DNA of 64,000 bases from GCA-003244245 sp050699955 (lineage in GTDB: Bacteria; Actinomycetota; Actinomycetes; Mycobacteriales; Pseudonocardiaceae). The position numbers were made by a program, and so were the translations under genes. The stretch spans positions 1-64,000 of the forward strand of contig JBOHGD010000010.1 in assembly GCA_050699955.1 (NCBI GenBank), given 5' to 3'. This document shows positions 25,023 through 33,307 of this stretch, one piece after another. The notes under the pieces are model-generated. The model was not told where the DNA came from and did no database searches. It was given only the letters and a program-made list of their open reading frames with translations. Position 1 is the first letter of the stretch, and every line of letters begins with the position of its first letter.

Positions 25023-26491
25023 GCGAAGGCCGCCTTGCGGTCGTGCTGTTCGCGGGAGAGCCCGACGAGCTGGGTGCGGACGTAGTCGATCGGTGCGTCG
25101 GCGAGGGGCAGGTTGACCGAGAAGTTGAACTCGTCGCGTTCGCGCATGGACTCCTCGACCCCGGCGTCTGTGAGGTCGACAGCGCTGTAGTTGAGCAGTT
25201 GGGCGGAGGTGTAGCGGCCGGTGGCCATGAGCCGGTGCCAGTCCGGGGTGCCCGGGTAGGGCCGGTATTCGAACGCCGAGGCCCGGAACCGGCCGGGCAG
25301 CGCCTCGGTGAGCTCCCACAGATCGTGGACCAAGCGCACGGTGGTGTCGATCTCCGCGGCGGTTTCGGTGGGAAAGCCGAGGATGAAGTAGCCCTTGACG
25401 TTGATCCCCCGTTCGGTCAGCCGCCGCACGACCGTGTGGGTCATTCTGGGGTCGATGCGTTTGTCGATCAGCTCCAGCATCCGCTCGCTGCCGGATTCGA
25501 TGCCGAGCGCGACTTCCCGCAATCCGTTGCGCGCCAACGTGTCCAGTGTGGCGTCGCTGGCCCGGTTGAGGACGTTGATCCGGCCGGTGGTGTCCCACAC
25601 GGCCCAGTCACCGACGCGGTCGGTGGTGAACGCGACCATCATCTGCTCGATCACCCGGCGGGCACCGAGGAACAGGTCGTCGACGAACCGAAACGCCGTG
25701 ACCCCCTGGCCGCACAGCTGGTGCATCTCGGCGAGGATGTTGCGCGGGTCGCGGGTGCGGATCGTGATGTCGGGATTGGCGGAGACGGCGGCACCGCAGA
25801 ACGAGCAGTTGTAGGGGCAGCCCCGCGCCCCCACCATGTTCGCCTCCCACCGCCCAGCCTCGAGGTGCGGGTCCTGGGCGAGAAACCGGCGGTCCACGAA
25901 CGGCAGAGCGTTGATGTCCGGCGCCAGGTGGTGCGTGCTGCTGGGTGTCCCGCCGGTGACCGGGGTTTTCAGGATCGGGTCCAGCCACATCACGCCGGGC
26001 AGGTCGGCGCGGGAGCGGTGGTCGGCCAGCAGCGCGGCCACGCGGGTTTCGCCCTCGCCCAGCACCAGGGCTTCGCAGCGGACCATGCGCCGGTCGGTGA
26101 GGATCTCGGTGGGCATCGCCTTGGCCTGGTGGCCGCCCAGCATGACCTTGATCGACGGGGCCAGCTGGGCGGCGATGCGGGCGCTGATCTCGTAGGTCGG
26201 GGCGAGCAAGTTGAACCCGACCCACTGGGGCAACACGGCGTTGACCAGCTCGATGGTGGCGCCGACGCCCAGGCCGTGGGCCTCGGCATCGAGGACGCCG
26301 ACGTTGAACCCCTGGGCGGCGGCATAGGTCGCGAGGTAGCCCATGCCGAGGACCGGCAGGGTGAAGTCGTTGACCCGCGGCCGTTGGGTGTAGTCGCGCA
26401 AGGGCGCGTTGACGAACAGGGCGTCGATCCGGCGGGTGCGATCCGCGCCGGCAATCACGTCAGAGGGCGACGGTTCCGGTTGTGCTGGCAT
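25019..26491 (-). CDS. B12-binding-domain radical SAM enzyme
   Basis: 490 residues from ATG 26491; the start lies inside the next gene's 3' end (32-base overlap). The N-terminal Rossmann-like half (about 20-160: LPVLGMGYLATYAAAQGFNVGVLD, WVGFNLLAPTYE, VMLGGHQAKA) matches cobalamin-binding domains, though the classical DxHxxG is not seen. The 4Fe-4S cluster motif is C225-x3-C229-x2-C232 in GARGCPYNCSFCGA, followed by GIESGSERMLELIDK and YFILGFPTET, typical of BchE/HpnJ-like enzymes. These do methylations or rearrangements on unreactive carbons. Substrate may be a nucleobase or nucleotide given its neighbours; that is a guess. Confidence 0.9.
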   Translation of the reverse strand: MPAQPEPSPSDVIAGADRTRRIDALFVNAPLRDYTQRPRVNDFTLPVLGMGYLATYAAAQGFNVGVLDAEAHGLGVGATIELVNAVLPQWVGFNLLAPTYEISARIAAQLAPSIKVMLGGHQAKAMPTEILTDRRMVRCEALVLGEGETRVAALLADHRSRADLPGVMWLDPILKTPVTGGTPSSTHHLAPDINALPFVDRRFLAQDPHLEAGRWEANMVGARGCPYNCSFCGAAVSANPDITIRTRDPRNILAEMHQLCGQGVTAFRFVDDLFLGARRVIEQMMVAFTTDRVGDWAVWDTTGRINVLNRASDATLDTLARNGLREVALGIESGSERMLELIDKRIDPRMTHTVVRRLTERGINVKGYFILGFPTETAAEIDTTVRLVHDLWELTEALPGRFRASAFEYRPYPGTPDWHRLMATGRYTSAQLLNYSAVDLTDAGVEESMRERDEFNFSVNLPLADAPIDYVRTQLVGLSREQHDRKAAFA

Positions 26492-27287
26492 GGCGTACTC
26501 CCCAGGCAAGCGTGAGCAGTGTCCGCTCGGACAGCTGCTCTCCCGCCAACCCCGCCCACATACGCGCGAACCCCGGCTCGGCATCCGGCCAGACTCGCTC
26601 GGGCGCCAGGCGTTTCGCCCAGGTGCGGACGGCAAGGTCGGCGAAGGGATACAAGGTGTAGTCGTTGGTGAGGTCGGCGACGGTCGCGCCGGCGGTCCAG
26701 GGACCGATCCGCGGCACGTTCTGCACCTCCCCGACCAGCGCGGTCGGATCGAGCTCGGTCCACTTCGGGCCGAACTCCAGGCAGGCTTCCGCCGCGGCCC
26801 GCAGCGGCCGGGCCTTGAACGCCATGCCCAGCCGTGCGAACTCGGCGTCCGGCAGCGCCAGCACCGTTTCCGGCGCGGGGAACAGCCACGTCGCCCCGAG
26901 TGGTGTGGCGACCGGTTCGCCGTGGGCCTGGCTGAAGGCGCGGTAGAGCTTGCGGGCCTGCCCCGCTCGGATGACCTGCCGGACGATCGAGGTGGCCAGC
27001 GCGTCCCACAGATCCGGGTTGCGCCAGCGCGCCACCCGCCCACCGGCCCGTAGGCCGGTGACGATCTCGCCCGTCCCGGTCAGCGTGGCGGGGTCGATCA
27101 CATCGGCCACCGGCTCCATCCCCCGGCCGGACACGCGGTCCGCGGCGGTGTGCTGCCGGCCACCGTCCTCGGCGGGGGTGGCGTTCAGGGCCCATATGGC
27201 GTTCCCGCAGCGCACGGCCCGGAAGGCAGCACCGGTGTCGGTGGATAGCCAGGACGGATGGTCGGTCATCACCGAGTCGACGATCAC
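26460..27287 (-). CDS. HhH-GPD DNA-glycosylase-fold protein (AlkA/OGG-like)
   Basis: 275 residues from GTG 27287. The helix-hairpin-helix is VQNVPRIGPWTAGAT (about 188-202), and the Asp expected to act in base removal is Asp217 in YPFADLAVRTWA, aligned with the catalytic Asp of AlkA. The N-terminal ~80 residues resemble the degenerate AlkA N-domain. Housekeeping versions remove alkylated bases from DNA. Here the gene starts an operon with a radical SAM enzyme, thymidylate kinase and Nudix hydrolase, so it might release or check a modified base. First gene of the operon; the promoter should lie in 27288-27815. Confidence 0.82.
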   Translation of the reverse strand: MIVDSVMTDHPSWLSTDTGAAFRAVRCGNAIWALNATPAEDGGRQHTAADRVSGRGMEPVADVIDPATLTGTGEIVTGLRAGGRVARWRNPDLWDALATSIVRQVIRAGQARKLYRAFSQAHGEPVATPLGATWLFPAPETVLALPDAEFARLGMAFKARPLRAAAEACLEFGPKWTELDPTALVGEVQNVPRIGPWTAGATVADLTNDYTLYPFADLAVRTWAKRLAPERVWPDAEPGFARMWAGLAGEQLSERTLLTLAWGVRHASTTGTVAL

Positions 27288-27332
27288 GGCGGCATCCTTT
27301 CGGTCGCGGGGTGAGCATCCATCATGCCGAGA

Positions 27333-27557
27333 TCACCTCCCATGGTGTGGACGTGCGCCGGGCGCGGTGGCGAGCGAACTGGGCTCCGGTTGAGCGGCCA
27401 GGTAGTCGGCGTCGTACTTGCGCTTGCGGGCGACGTTCCGCAGCGCTCGGTGTCCTGACCTGGCTGGTGCATCGCTGCCTGCACTCCCTTTTGCGCTCGG
27501 TTGTTCGCGTGAAAGGCACCCAGCGCCGGGGGCCGCAACCAGCACGGCCACCGACAT
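27333..27557 (-). pseudogene. Frameshifted relic of the 30538-30897 small gene
   Basis: ATG 27557 begins MSVAVLVAA, matching MSVTVLV at the start of the intact gene (ATG 30897). After a few codons the match moves to another frame (PPALGAFHANN, AAMHQPGQDTE), so small indels have broken it. Only the first third is recognisable; the C-terminal part of the intact gene is missing. Confidence 0.6.
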
Positions 27558-27607
27558 ACGGCGCCTGTCCGGGGGCAGTGGTCCGCGTACGGCCCGGCGC
27601 TGGGGCC
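27449..27607. repeat. About 157-bp diverged direct repeat, copy A
   Basis: Alignable by eye with 30793-30947, roughly 80-85% identical, including the stretch GTCCGGGGGCAGTGGTCCGC upstream of both start codons. The two copies flank the XRE/Nudix genes. This fills part of the 528-bp gap 27288-27815, which otherwise shows only the divergent promoters of the glycosylase operon and the XRE gene. Confidence 0.75.
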
Positions 27608-27815
27608 TGGGGGCACAGTGCTTGCGAAGTAATGGTCTTGAGTAGTGGTAGGCCGCATGGCGCTATACGCCCGACGCATGAGCTGACAGTTCGGCGCGGC
27701 AGGTATGCGCGTCATGCATAAGCGTATGCAGACTGGCACGTAAGATGATCAACCAACGCTAAGCTGCCCGGACAGGGCAAAATATGTCCAGTGCCAACCA
27801 GTCAGGTCAGAACCA

Positions 27816-29279
27816 TTGAACAGGAGCCGTGGGCCGTGCTACTGCCGGTGCGGCACGCGCCTCGCGCGTGACCACGCGGGCGAGTTGTGCAGCCCATGTG
27901 AGAAGAGGCTCGCTGCCCTGCGCATCGAACCGCCAGGCATACCGGACGATTTCTGGGAAACGGAGCAGTTCCGCGACGCCGCGGCTATGCAGCACATCGG
28001 GCTGGTTTCGCGGGCCTACCGCAAACACCCGCACCACGTTGCCCTCTACGGTAGGGATGGGATACCGCAAGAAATTGTCGGTAACTGGCTCGGGCTGAGC
28101 CAACCGCGGATCAGCCGTATCGAGAACGGTCCACCAGTTCGTCATCTTGATGACCTCACTCATTGGGCAAAGACGCTCCGCATCCCCGAGCACCTGCTGT
28201 GGTTCACACTTCTCAACAGCCAGCCGTCACCCGAACGTGCCCACGCAACGGAGACTTCGCCAGCGCCGATGGCCTCGGTGTCCGTGCAGACACCCGCAGC
28301 CACCCCGGTGCCATTCCTACCTCTGAGCAACGGGGCGCGAATCAGCCCCATCGCTGACGCGTCAGCCATGCAAGCCTTCCGCGAAGCGGACCGCCAAGTC
28401 GGTGGCGGACATCTCTACGCCACAGTGATCAACTACCTGCACACCGAGGTAGCGCCCCGGTTATTCGGCAACGACCACGCCAAGGACGGCCCCCGCCTCT
28501 TCACAGCCGCCGCAGCTCTCACCGAGATGGCCGGTTGGATGGCGCACGACGCCGGCCACGATGGACGTGCACAACAGCACTTCGGCCGAGCGTTCGACCT
28601 CGTGCAGATCGGTGGGGATCACCACCTCCGTGCGCACATCCTCGCCAGCCTGAGCCATCTGGCCTACCACCGCGACGAGCCCGACAAAGCCCTGCAGCTC
28701 GCCCTTCGAGGCCGCAAGACACTCCGGAACGGCCCCCCACAGCCCGAACTCGACGCGCGGCTACTCGCCATGCAGGCACGCGGATGCGCCGCGCACCGGG
28801 ACTCCGCCAGGTGCACCCAGCTCCTCGCCCAGGCAGAGACAGCCCTCAGCGGAAACCACGCCGAGGCATCGTCGCCGTGGATCAGCCGCTTCGACGAGGG
28901 CTCCCTCGCCAGCGAGGCCGCGCGCTGCATGCGCCAACTCGGGGACCTCACCGAAGCACGGCGCCAGGCCGAGCGGATCATCACCCTGCGTCCAGCCGAG
29001 CGCGCTCGCAGCCGCGCTTTCGGGCAGCTCATCCTCGTCACCGTGCTCATCGCGCAAGGCAAGCCGGACGAGGCGTGCGCTGTGGCTCACGACGTCCTTG
29101 ACACCACAGCATCGCTCGGCTCGTTCCTGGTGGTCCACCAACTCGTCGACCTCAGACAGCTCCTTGAGCCGCATCGTGCTAACAAGGTGGTTGCTCACTT
29201 CCTGCTGCGCCTTGACGATGCCCTGCACGAGCGTGCCTGGCTCCACCAACGGCACACCAGGGAGAAGGACCACAGCTAG
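27816..29279 (+). CDS. XRE-like regulator with zinc-ribbon start and TPR sensor domain
   Basis: 487 residues if TTG 27816 is the start; no in-frame ATG/GTG lies before the Cys motif, so the start is uncertain. Order: four-Cys ribbon (CYCRCGTRL ... LCSPCEKR, about 8-30), an XRE helix-turn-helix (ALYGRDGIPQEIVGNWLGLSQPRISRIENG), a linker, then TPR-like helical repeats from about 190 on (HFGRAFDLVQIGGDHHLRA, DKALQLALRGRKTL). TPR-XRE proteins bind DNA and sense peptides or small ligands. It faces the glycosylase operon and is followed 22 bases later by a Nudix gene. Confidence 0.8.
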   Translation: MNRSRGPCYCRCGTRLARDHAGELCSPCEKRLAALRIEPPGIPDDFWETEQFRDAAAMQHIGLVSRAYRKHPHHVALYGRDGIPQEIVGNWLGLSQPRISRIENGPPVRHLDDLTHWAKTLRIPEHLLWFTLLNSQPSPERAHATETSPAPMASVSVQTPAATPVPFLPLSNGARISPIADASAMQAFREADRQVGGGHLYATVINYLHTEVAPRLFGNDHAKDGPRLFTAAAALTEMAGWMAHDAGHDGRAQQHFGRAFDLVQIGGDHHLRAHILASLSHLAYHRDEPDKALQLALRGRKTLRNGPPQPELDARLLAMQARGCAAHRDSARCTQLLAQAETALSGNHAEASSPWISRFDEGSLASEAARCMRQLGDLTEARRQAERIITLRPAERARSRAFGQLILVTVLIAQGKPDEACAVAHDVLDTTASLGSFLVVHQLVDLRQLLEPHRANKVVAHFLLRLDDALHERAWLHQRHTREKDHS

Positions 29280-29301
29280 TCCGACCGGACTCGGAGGGTG
29301 C

Positions 29302-29826
29302 GTGAACTCGAACGCTCCGCTCTACCAACGAGACCCAGAAGCGTGGCAAGCACTCCTGGCGGAGGGCAATGCCACCCAGCCCCGCAAGCGGGTCAGCGCC
29401 GATGTGATCCTCCGCGACCGAGCCGGCCGCATCCTGCTGGTGGACCCGAAGTACAAACCGGATTGGGACCTGCCTGGTGGCATGGCCGAGGCCAACGAGC
29501 CACCGCACCAGGCAGCACAGCGCGAACTCACTGAAGAGATTGGCCTCGAACTTCTCGTCGGCGACCTGCTGTGCATCGACTGGGTATCGCCGCACGGGCC
29601 GTGGGACGACTTACTCGCGTTCATCTTCGACGGCGGCGAACTCAGCGACGAGCAGATCGCGGACCTCACACTCGTCGACGGCGAGCTGGCCGCGTTCGAG
29701 TTCTGCACCGAACAACTAGCACAGCAACGACTCCGACCCCACGTCTGGCGGCGTGCGGCTATCGCGCTCGAAGCGCGCAAGACCGGCCGCGTCCAATACC
29801 TTCAGGACGGGCATCCCGACAAATAG
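29302..29826 (+). CDS. Nudix hydrolase B
   Basis: 174 residues from GTG 29302 (TCGGAGGG 4 bases upstream). The complete Nudix box, GGMAEANEPPHQAAQREL followed by TEEIGL, sits at about residues 54-77. The N-terminal RKRVSADVILRDRAGRILLVDPKYKPDWDLPGG is the usual lead-in strand. It probably forms a two-gene unit with the XRE regulator. With Nudix A on the other side of the divergent promoter, the region carries two nucleotide-cleaning enzymes; substrates unknown. Confidence 0.88.
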   Translation: MNSNAPLYQRDPEAWQALLAEGNATQPRKRVSADVILRDRAGRILLVDPKYKPDWDLPGGMAEANEPPHQAAQRELTEEIGLELLVGDLLCIDWVSPHGPWDDLLAFIFDGGELSDEQIADLTLVDGELAAFEFCTEQLAQQRLRPHVWRRAAIALEARKTGRVQYLQDGHPDK

Positions 29827-29892
29827 GCTCAGCTGCCGTGACGGACCGACCAGCCATTCTTCCAGGTGACGTGCGACGCACTGCGGTCACGT

Positions 29893-29995
29893 CGGATGGT
29901 CTCCCCCGCGCCGCCCTCGAAGAGCACATTGTCCGGCACGACCACGGCCGCGCCCCCCGACGGTCAACAGGCGGTAGATGTGCTGGACGAAATTT
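29893..29995 (-). pseudogene. Fragment of a type I restriction hsdM gene
   Basis: About 103 bases align with 37236-37340 of the intact hsdM gene (roughly 92% identical by eye), in the same orientation, encoding the region RLLTVGGRAAVVVPDNVLFEG. A 2-base deletion shifts the frame. No other hsd sequence adjoins it. It is a fossil of a second RM locus, or a piece copied from the one 7 kb away. The rest of the gap 29827-30029 shows nothing else. Confidence 0.8.
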
Positions 29996-30029
29996 GGTCT
30001 TCTTGAGACGGAAGGTCATCCATACCCTA

Positions 30030-30299
30030 TCAACCATTCAAGAACTTGCGGGGTTGTTCGAGGTGAAAGCCCACAACCGGGAACACGGTACACTTGTGTG
30101 ATCGCCTGCGCCACCATCCCCGTGGTGTGCGGCAGTATCGACATCTTCCGTTACCGTTCACCTGGTGGCGGGTGAGCAGGACCAGGCACAGCATGGCCAG
30201 TCGCCAGCACGTGTCGTCCTGGTCCCGCTCTGCGGCGGCGATTGTGTGTTTCAACCGTTCCTGCAGGACCCGATACCGCACCTCGTGCACGGTGCTCAC
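30030..30299 (-). CDS. Small Cys/basic protein, third of a tiny-gene trio
   Basis: 89 residues from ATG 30299, overlapping the upstream stop by ATGA. N-terminal helix (HEVRYRVLQERLKHTIAAAERD), a hydrophobic stretch (RLAMLCLVLLTRHQ), then a CRYC motif and a basic patch (WWRRRSHKCTVFPVVGF) that could bind metal or nucleic acid. I recall similar short proteins in other actinomycetes but cannot name a family. The tight overlap with two other small genes is good evidence for translation. Confidence 0.6.
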   Translation of the reverse strand: MSTVHEVRYRVLQERLKHTIAAAERDQDDTCWRLAMLCLVLLTRHQVNGNGRCRYCRTPRGWWRRRSHKCTVFPVVGFHLEQPRKFLNG

Positions 30300-30541
30300 C
30301 GACCTTGGTGTTGTACCGGGCTCACATCGCCATTCGCGGTGGGGACGACGTCGCCGTCAACAACCAGTCCCACCCGAGCCCCCCTTTCCTGCAGCCGCAG
30401 TGCCATCGCCGCGAGCCGATCGGCGAAGGCGTACTGCTCTTCGGCGGTGGCGCTCTGGTCCATGATGCGCAGGGCCAGTGGCGCCACGTCGGTGTTGAGT
30501 TGCCCCAGGTCGGCCAGCAACAGCCGATCCTGCCGGATCAC
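30296..30541 (-). CDS. Small hypothetical protein, second of the trio
   Basis: 81 residues from ATG 30541, overlapping both neighbours by 4 bases. Mostly helical (LLLADLGQLNTDVAPLALRIMDQ, AEEQYAFADRLAAMALRLQER) with a short C-terminal strand pair (ARVGLVVDGDVV). No signal peptide or known domain. Probably forms a complex with the two flanking products, as the coupled translation implies similar amounts. Confidence 0.6.
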   Translation of the reverse strand: MIRQDRLLLADLGQLNTDVAPLALRIMDQSATAEEQYAFADRLAAMALRLQERGARVGLVVDGDVVPTANGDVSPVQHQGR

Positions 30542-30897
30542 GACCTCGCCCCGCCGCGCACCGGGTGCTCGCTGCCGTACGCCGCAGCCAACGCCTGCCG
30601 TAACGGTCCCGCGTCCTCAGCACTGACATACGCACTCGGCCCATCCCGCCAGCCCTGCAACAGCAGCGCCCCACTGCCCATCTCGACGATCAGCACCGTG
30701 GTCGGCGCCGGTACCTCCGGACGGATGGAACGGCTCACACTTCGCGGTGCCGGCTGTTCCTGCGGCTGCACGTCATCGTGACGCAGTACCTGGGTGTCCT
30801 GACCTGACTGGTGCATCGCTGCCGCACTCCCTCCGTGTGGTTCGGCGTGGAAGGCGCCCAGCGCCGGGGGCGGCGAAACCAGCACGGTCACCGACAT
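30538..30897 (-). CDS. Small hypothetical protein, first of the trio
   Basis: 119 residues from ATG 30897. The N-terminal half is low in pattern (HQSGQDTQVLRHDDVQPQEQ); the C-terminal half is a clear fold: PAPTTVLIVEMGSGALLLQGW, then AYVSAEDAGPLRQALAAAYGS. The gene leads the three-gene operon; its 5' end and upstream DNA recur as a broken copy at 27333-27607. Family not named. Its promoter must lie in the gap shared with the lasso cluster. Confidence 0.6.
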   Translation of the reverse strand: MSVTVLVSPPPALGAFHAEPHGGSAAAMHQSGQDTQVLRHDDVQPQEQPAPRSVSRSIRPEVPAPTTVLIVEMGSGALLLQGWRDGPSAYVSAEDAGPLRQALAAAYGSEHPVRGGARS

Positions 30898-30947
30898 CCG
30901 GCGCCCGTCCGGGGGCAGTGGTCCGCGCACAGCCCGGCGCTGGGGCC
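30793..30947. repeat. About 157-bp diverged direct repeat, copy B
   Basis: Partner of 27449-27607. It covers the start of the small gene at 30897 and about 50 bases before it, so both coding start and leader were duplicated. Confidence 0.75.
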
Positions 30948-31298
30948 AGTTACCAGCGTGGCCGTGCCGAGCGGCAACGGGAACGGACGGCAAGTCGTAG
31001 ATCAACAAGGCAACGTAGGCGCCACACACAGCCAGACAACAGACCCTGAGCCTTACCAGCAGGATTGTGCCCAGAACAGGTTGCCGAGCGTGGTTCCGGG
31101 CGGATCTCTGTTCTCCCTGGCGTCCGACTCCACCACGGTCGAAGGCGAGGGCGGCGAGCACAGAACGCAGTCACCAGAACTGCTCGATGACCCCATAGAG
31201 CGAGCAACTTACTGCACAAGACCGGTTACTGTGAGATGCAGGGACGCTAGGCAAGTGTGTGTGATCGAGGCCGGTTTGCGTTCGGGAGGAGACTGACG
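30898..31298. other. Divergent gap between tiny-gene trio and lasso cluster
   Basis: 401 bases. The left 50 belong to repeat copy B. The rest must hold promoters for the minus-strand trio and the plus-strand lasso operon. Just before the lasso precursor there is a GGGAGGAG ribosome site (31284-31291). I could not pick a convincing -35/-10 pair. No gene is evident. Confidence 0.4.
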
Positions 31299-31451
31299 AT
31301 GAGTGATGCGCCAGAGATGCACGTTGACAATCCTGAGTTGTATGAACCACCCGAGCTCACGGTAGTAGGTGAGTTGGGTGAGATGACGAAAGGCGCCTAC
31401 AGCATGCCGCATTCCGATGACGGTGATGCGGGTGGCTACTGGGCGCCGTGA
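31299..31451 (+). CDS. Lasso peptide precursor
   Basis: 50 residues from ATG 31299 with GGGAGGAG upstream. The leader (1-31) contains YEPPELTVVGELGEMT, fitting the YxxP...LxxxG motif bound by the RRE protein, and the required Thr at position -2 (T30-K31). Predicted core: GAYSMPHSDDGDAGGYWAP (32-50, 19 residues). Gly1 can bond to Asp9 (no acid at 7 or 8), giving a nine-residue ring. Asp10-Gly11 directly follows, an ideal aspartimide site; Tyr16/Trp17 are candidate plugs. The stop overlaps the cyclase start by GTGA. Confidence 0.92.
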   Translation: MSDAPEMHVDNPELYEPPELTVVGELGEMTKGAYSMPHSDDGDAGGYWAP

Positions 31452-33307
31452 GCCACGGCATTATGACTGACGACGATGCGCGCGAGGGCGTTGGCATCCA
31501 GTGGTGGTGCGCGCTGCCAGACCTGGACGCCACCCTGCCTGCAGCGCATCTGCTCACCGCCGAGGCCGACACCGTGTCGGCGCATGCCTCCGGCCGACCA
31601 TGGCTGTTAGGCCACGGAATAGCCAGCTGTGTCCGGACAGTCACGGTGGGGCAGACACGCATTGCTGTGATCGGGACTTGCCTGTCGACCGATCGGGAAT
31701 TGCGCGCGCAGGCGGAACGCGCGGAACGGCGCGAGAAGTACGAGGAGCTGACCACGTTTGGTGGCAGCTATCACCTCGTTGTTACCGAGCCGACCGGTGT
31801 CCTGGTGTTTGGGGATGTGAGTGGGTTTCGACGGGTGTTCACTGCCCAATTCGGCGTGGTCACCGTCGTGGCCAGCCATGCCGATGTGCTGCGCCGCCTG
31901 GTCGACGCGCCGGTAAGCAGTACGTGGTTGGCTGCCCGGCTGACAGGCCCGGAAATGCCGAGCGTCCTGCGCGAGTCGCTCAGTCCTTTCGAGGGCGTTC
32001 ACGCGACTCCGGCCGGAGAGCGCATCGCCCTGCGAGACGGCGTTGCGTACACCATTCCCCATTGGACTCCACCGCGGGCGACTCTCCCATTGTCCGACGG
32101 CGCCCAAGTGTTAGCGGACGCGCTCACAGGGGCGGTCGCCGACCGCGTCCACACGACAGACGAGCCGGTCAGTGTTCAACTCTCCGGTGGCTTGGATTCC
32201 ACGGCGCTGTCTTGCTTGGCCGGATGCGCTCTGCAGGACCGGTCAACGATGCTGTTAGCGACGACAGCATCCGTATCGCCCGGCAACGATGACCTTCGAT
32301 GGGCTCGTGAGGTCGCCGAGTACCTCGCCCCTGCCGAGCATGTCGTACTCGATGCCGAGGCGGCCCCCCGGTTCTTCGAAGATCTGCTGAATGTTCCGGC
32401 CGGAATGGATGAGCCCGCGCCGTTCACCGCCGCAGCGGCTCGGGTACGCCACGTCGCAAGTCTTTTAGCGGCCCGTGGCACACGGGTCCATCTCAACGGC
32501 CAAGGCGGCGACGAAGTTCTGACCGCCCCTTTGGCTTACCTCACCGACGCGCTACGCACCCACCCTCGAAAGGGATGGCGGCACCTGCGCGGGCAGTCCG
32601 CCCTTCGCGACCTGAACTTCCTGCGCCTGACGCGCTCGGTCCTGGACCCACCGTCGTATCCGCAGTGGCTGCGATCTAGCGCCCAGGCTCTGCGGATCAA
32701 AGACTCGGCCGAAGCAGTGGCTACGAGTTGGGAAGCCCAGCCTCTACTGGCGCCCTGGGCGAGCAGGGACACCGAGGAGCTTGTCCGAGCCGCGATCGTG
32801 AACATGTCGGCGTCCCCCATAGTGGAGCTTTGCATGCACGCCACCCTCGTGCGGATCCGGTCCACGGCTTATCGCGCGGCCTTGTACCGGGACGCGATGG
32901 CCTATTACGGGGTGCCCACTGAGTTCCCGTACTTCGACCGCGCCGTACTGGAAGCATGCCTCGCGGTACGTCCGTGGGAACGTACCGACCCCTGGCAGCC
33001 CAAACCGCTGCTGCAGGCCGCCCTGGCGGCCGATATACCGCACCGGCTGCTGGCACGGCGCACCAAGGCCCACTACAACGACGACATCTACCGAGGATGG
33101 CAGGCCAACCGGCGTATGGTTTTCGAGCTTCTCGACGATTCACGGTTGTCCGAGTTCGGTCTGATCGACGTCGACGAACTGCGCCGCTGTCTTCGGTCCT
33201 TTGGACGCTCAGGCCTAGCACCGGCGTTCGTCACCGACACCATCGCGTGCGAGGTCTGGCTACGCAGCCTGGCCCCGCCGTTGCACCAGAATCGGGAGCC
33301 CCGATGA
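31448..33307 (+). CDS. Lasso peptide cyclase (asparagine synthetase homologue)
   Basis: 619 residues from GTG 31448 (GTGA overlap); ATG 31463 is possible. N-terminal glutaminase-like domain without a usable nucleophile Cys at position 2, then the synthetase domain with ATP PP-loop VQLSGGLDSTALSCL (SGGLDST 246-252) and NGQGGDEVLTAPL. It activates the ring Asp side chain as an AMP ester so the core's N-terminal amine can attack it, closing the macrolactam around the tail. Works with the B1/B2 proteins encoded next. Confidence 0.93.
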   Translation: MSHGIMTDDDAREGVGIQWWCALPDLDATLPAAHLLTAEADTVSAHASGRPWLLGHGIASCVRTVTVGQTRIAVIGTCLSTDRELRAQAERAERREKYEELTTFGGSYHLVVTEPTGVLVFGDVSGFRRVFTAQFGVVTVVASHADVLRRLVDAPVSSTWLAARLTGPEMPSVLRESLSPFEGVHATPAGERIALRDGVAYTIPHWTPPRATLPLSDGAQVLADALTGAVADRVHTTDEPVSVQLSGGLDSTALSCLAGCALQDRSTMLLATTASVSPGNDDLRWAREVAEYLAPAEHVVLDAEAAPRFFEDLLNVPAGMDEPAPFTAAAARVRHVASLLAARGTRVHLNGQGGDEVLTAPLAYLTDALRTHPRKGWRHLRGQSALRDLNFLRLTRSVLDPPSYPQWLRSSAQALRIKDSAEAVATSWEAQPLLAPWASRDTEELVRAAIVNMSASPIVELCMHATLVRIRSTAYRAALYRDAMAYYGVPTEFPYFDRAVLEACLAVRPWERTDPWQPKPLLQAALAADIPHRLLARRTKAHYNDDIYRGWQANRRMVFELLDDSRLSEFGLIDVDELRRCLRSFGRSGLAPAFVTDTIACEVWLRSLAPPLHQNREPR

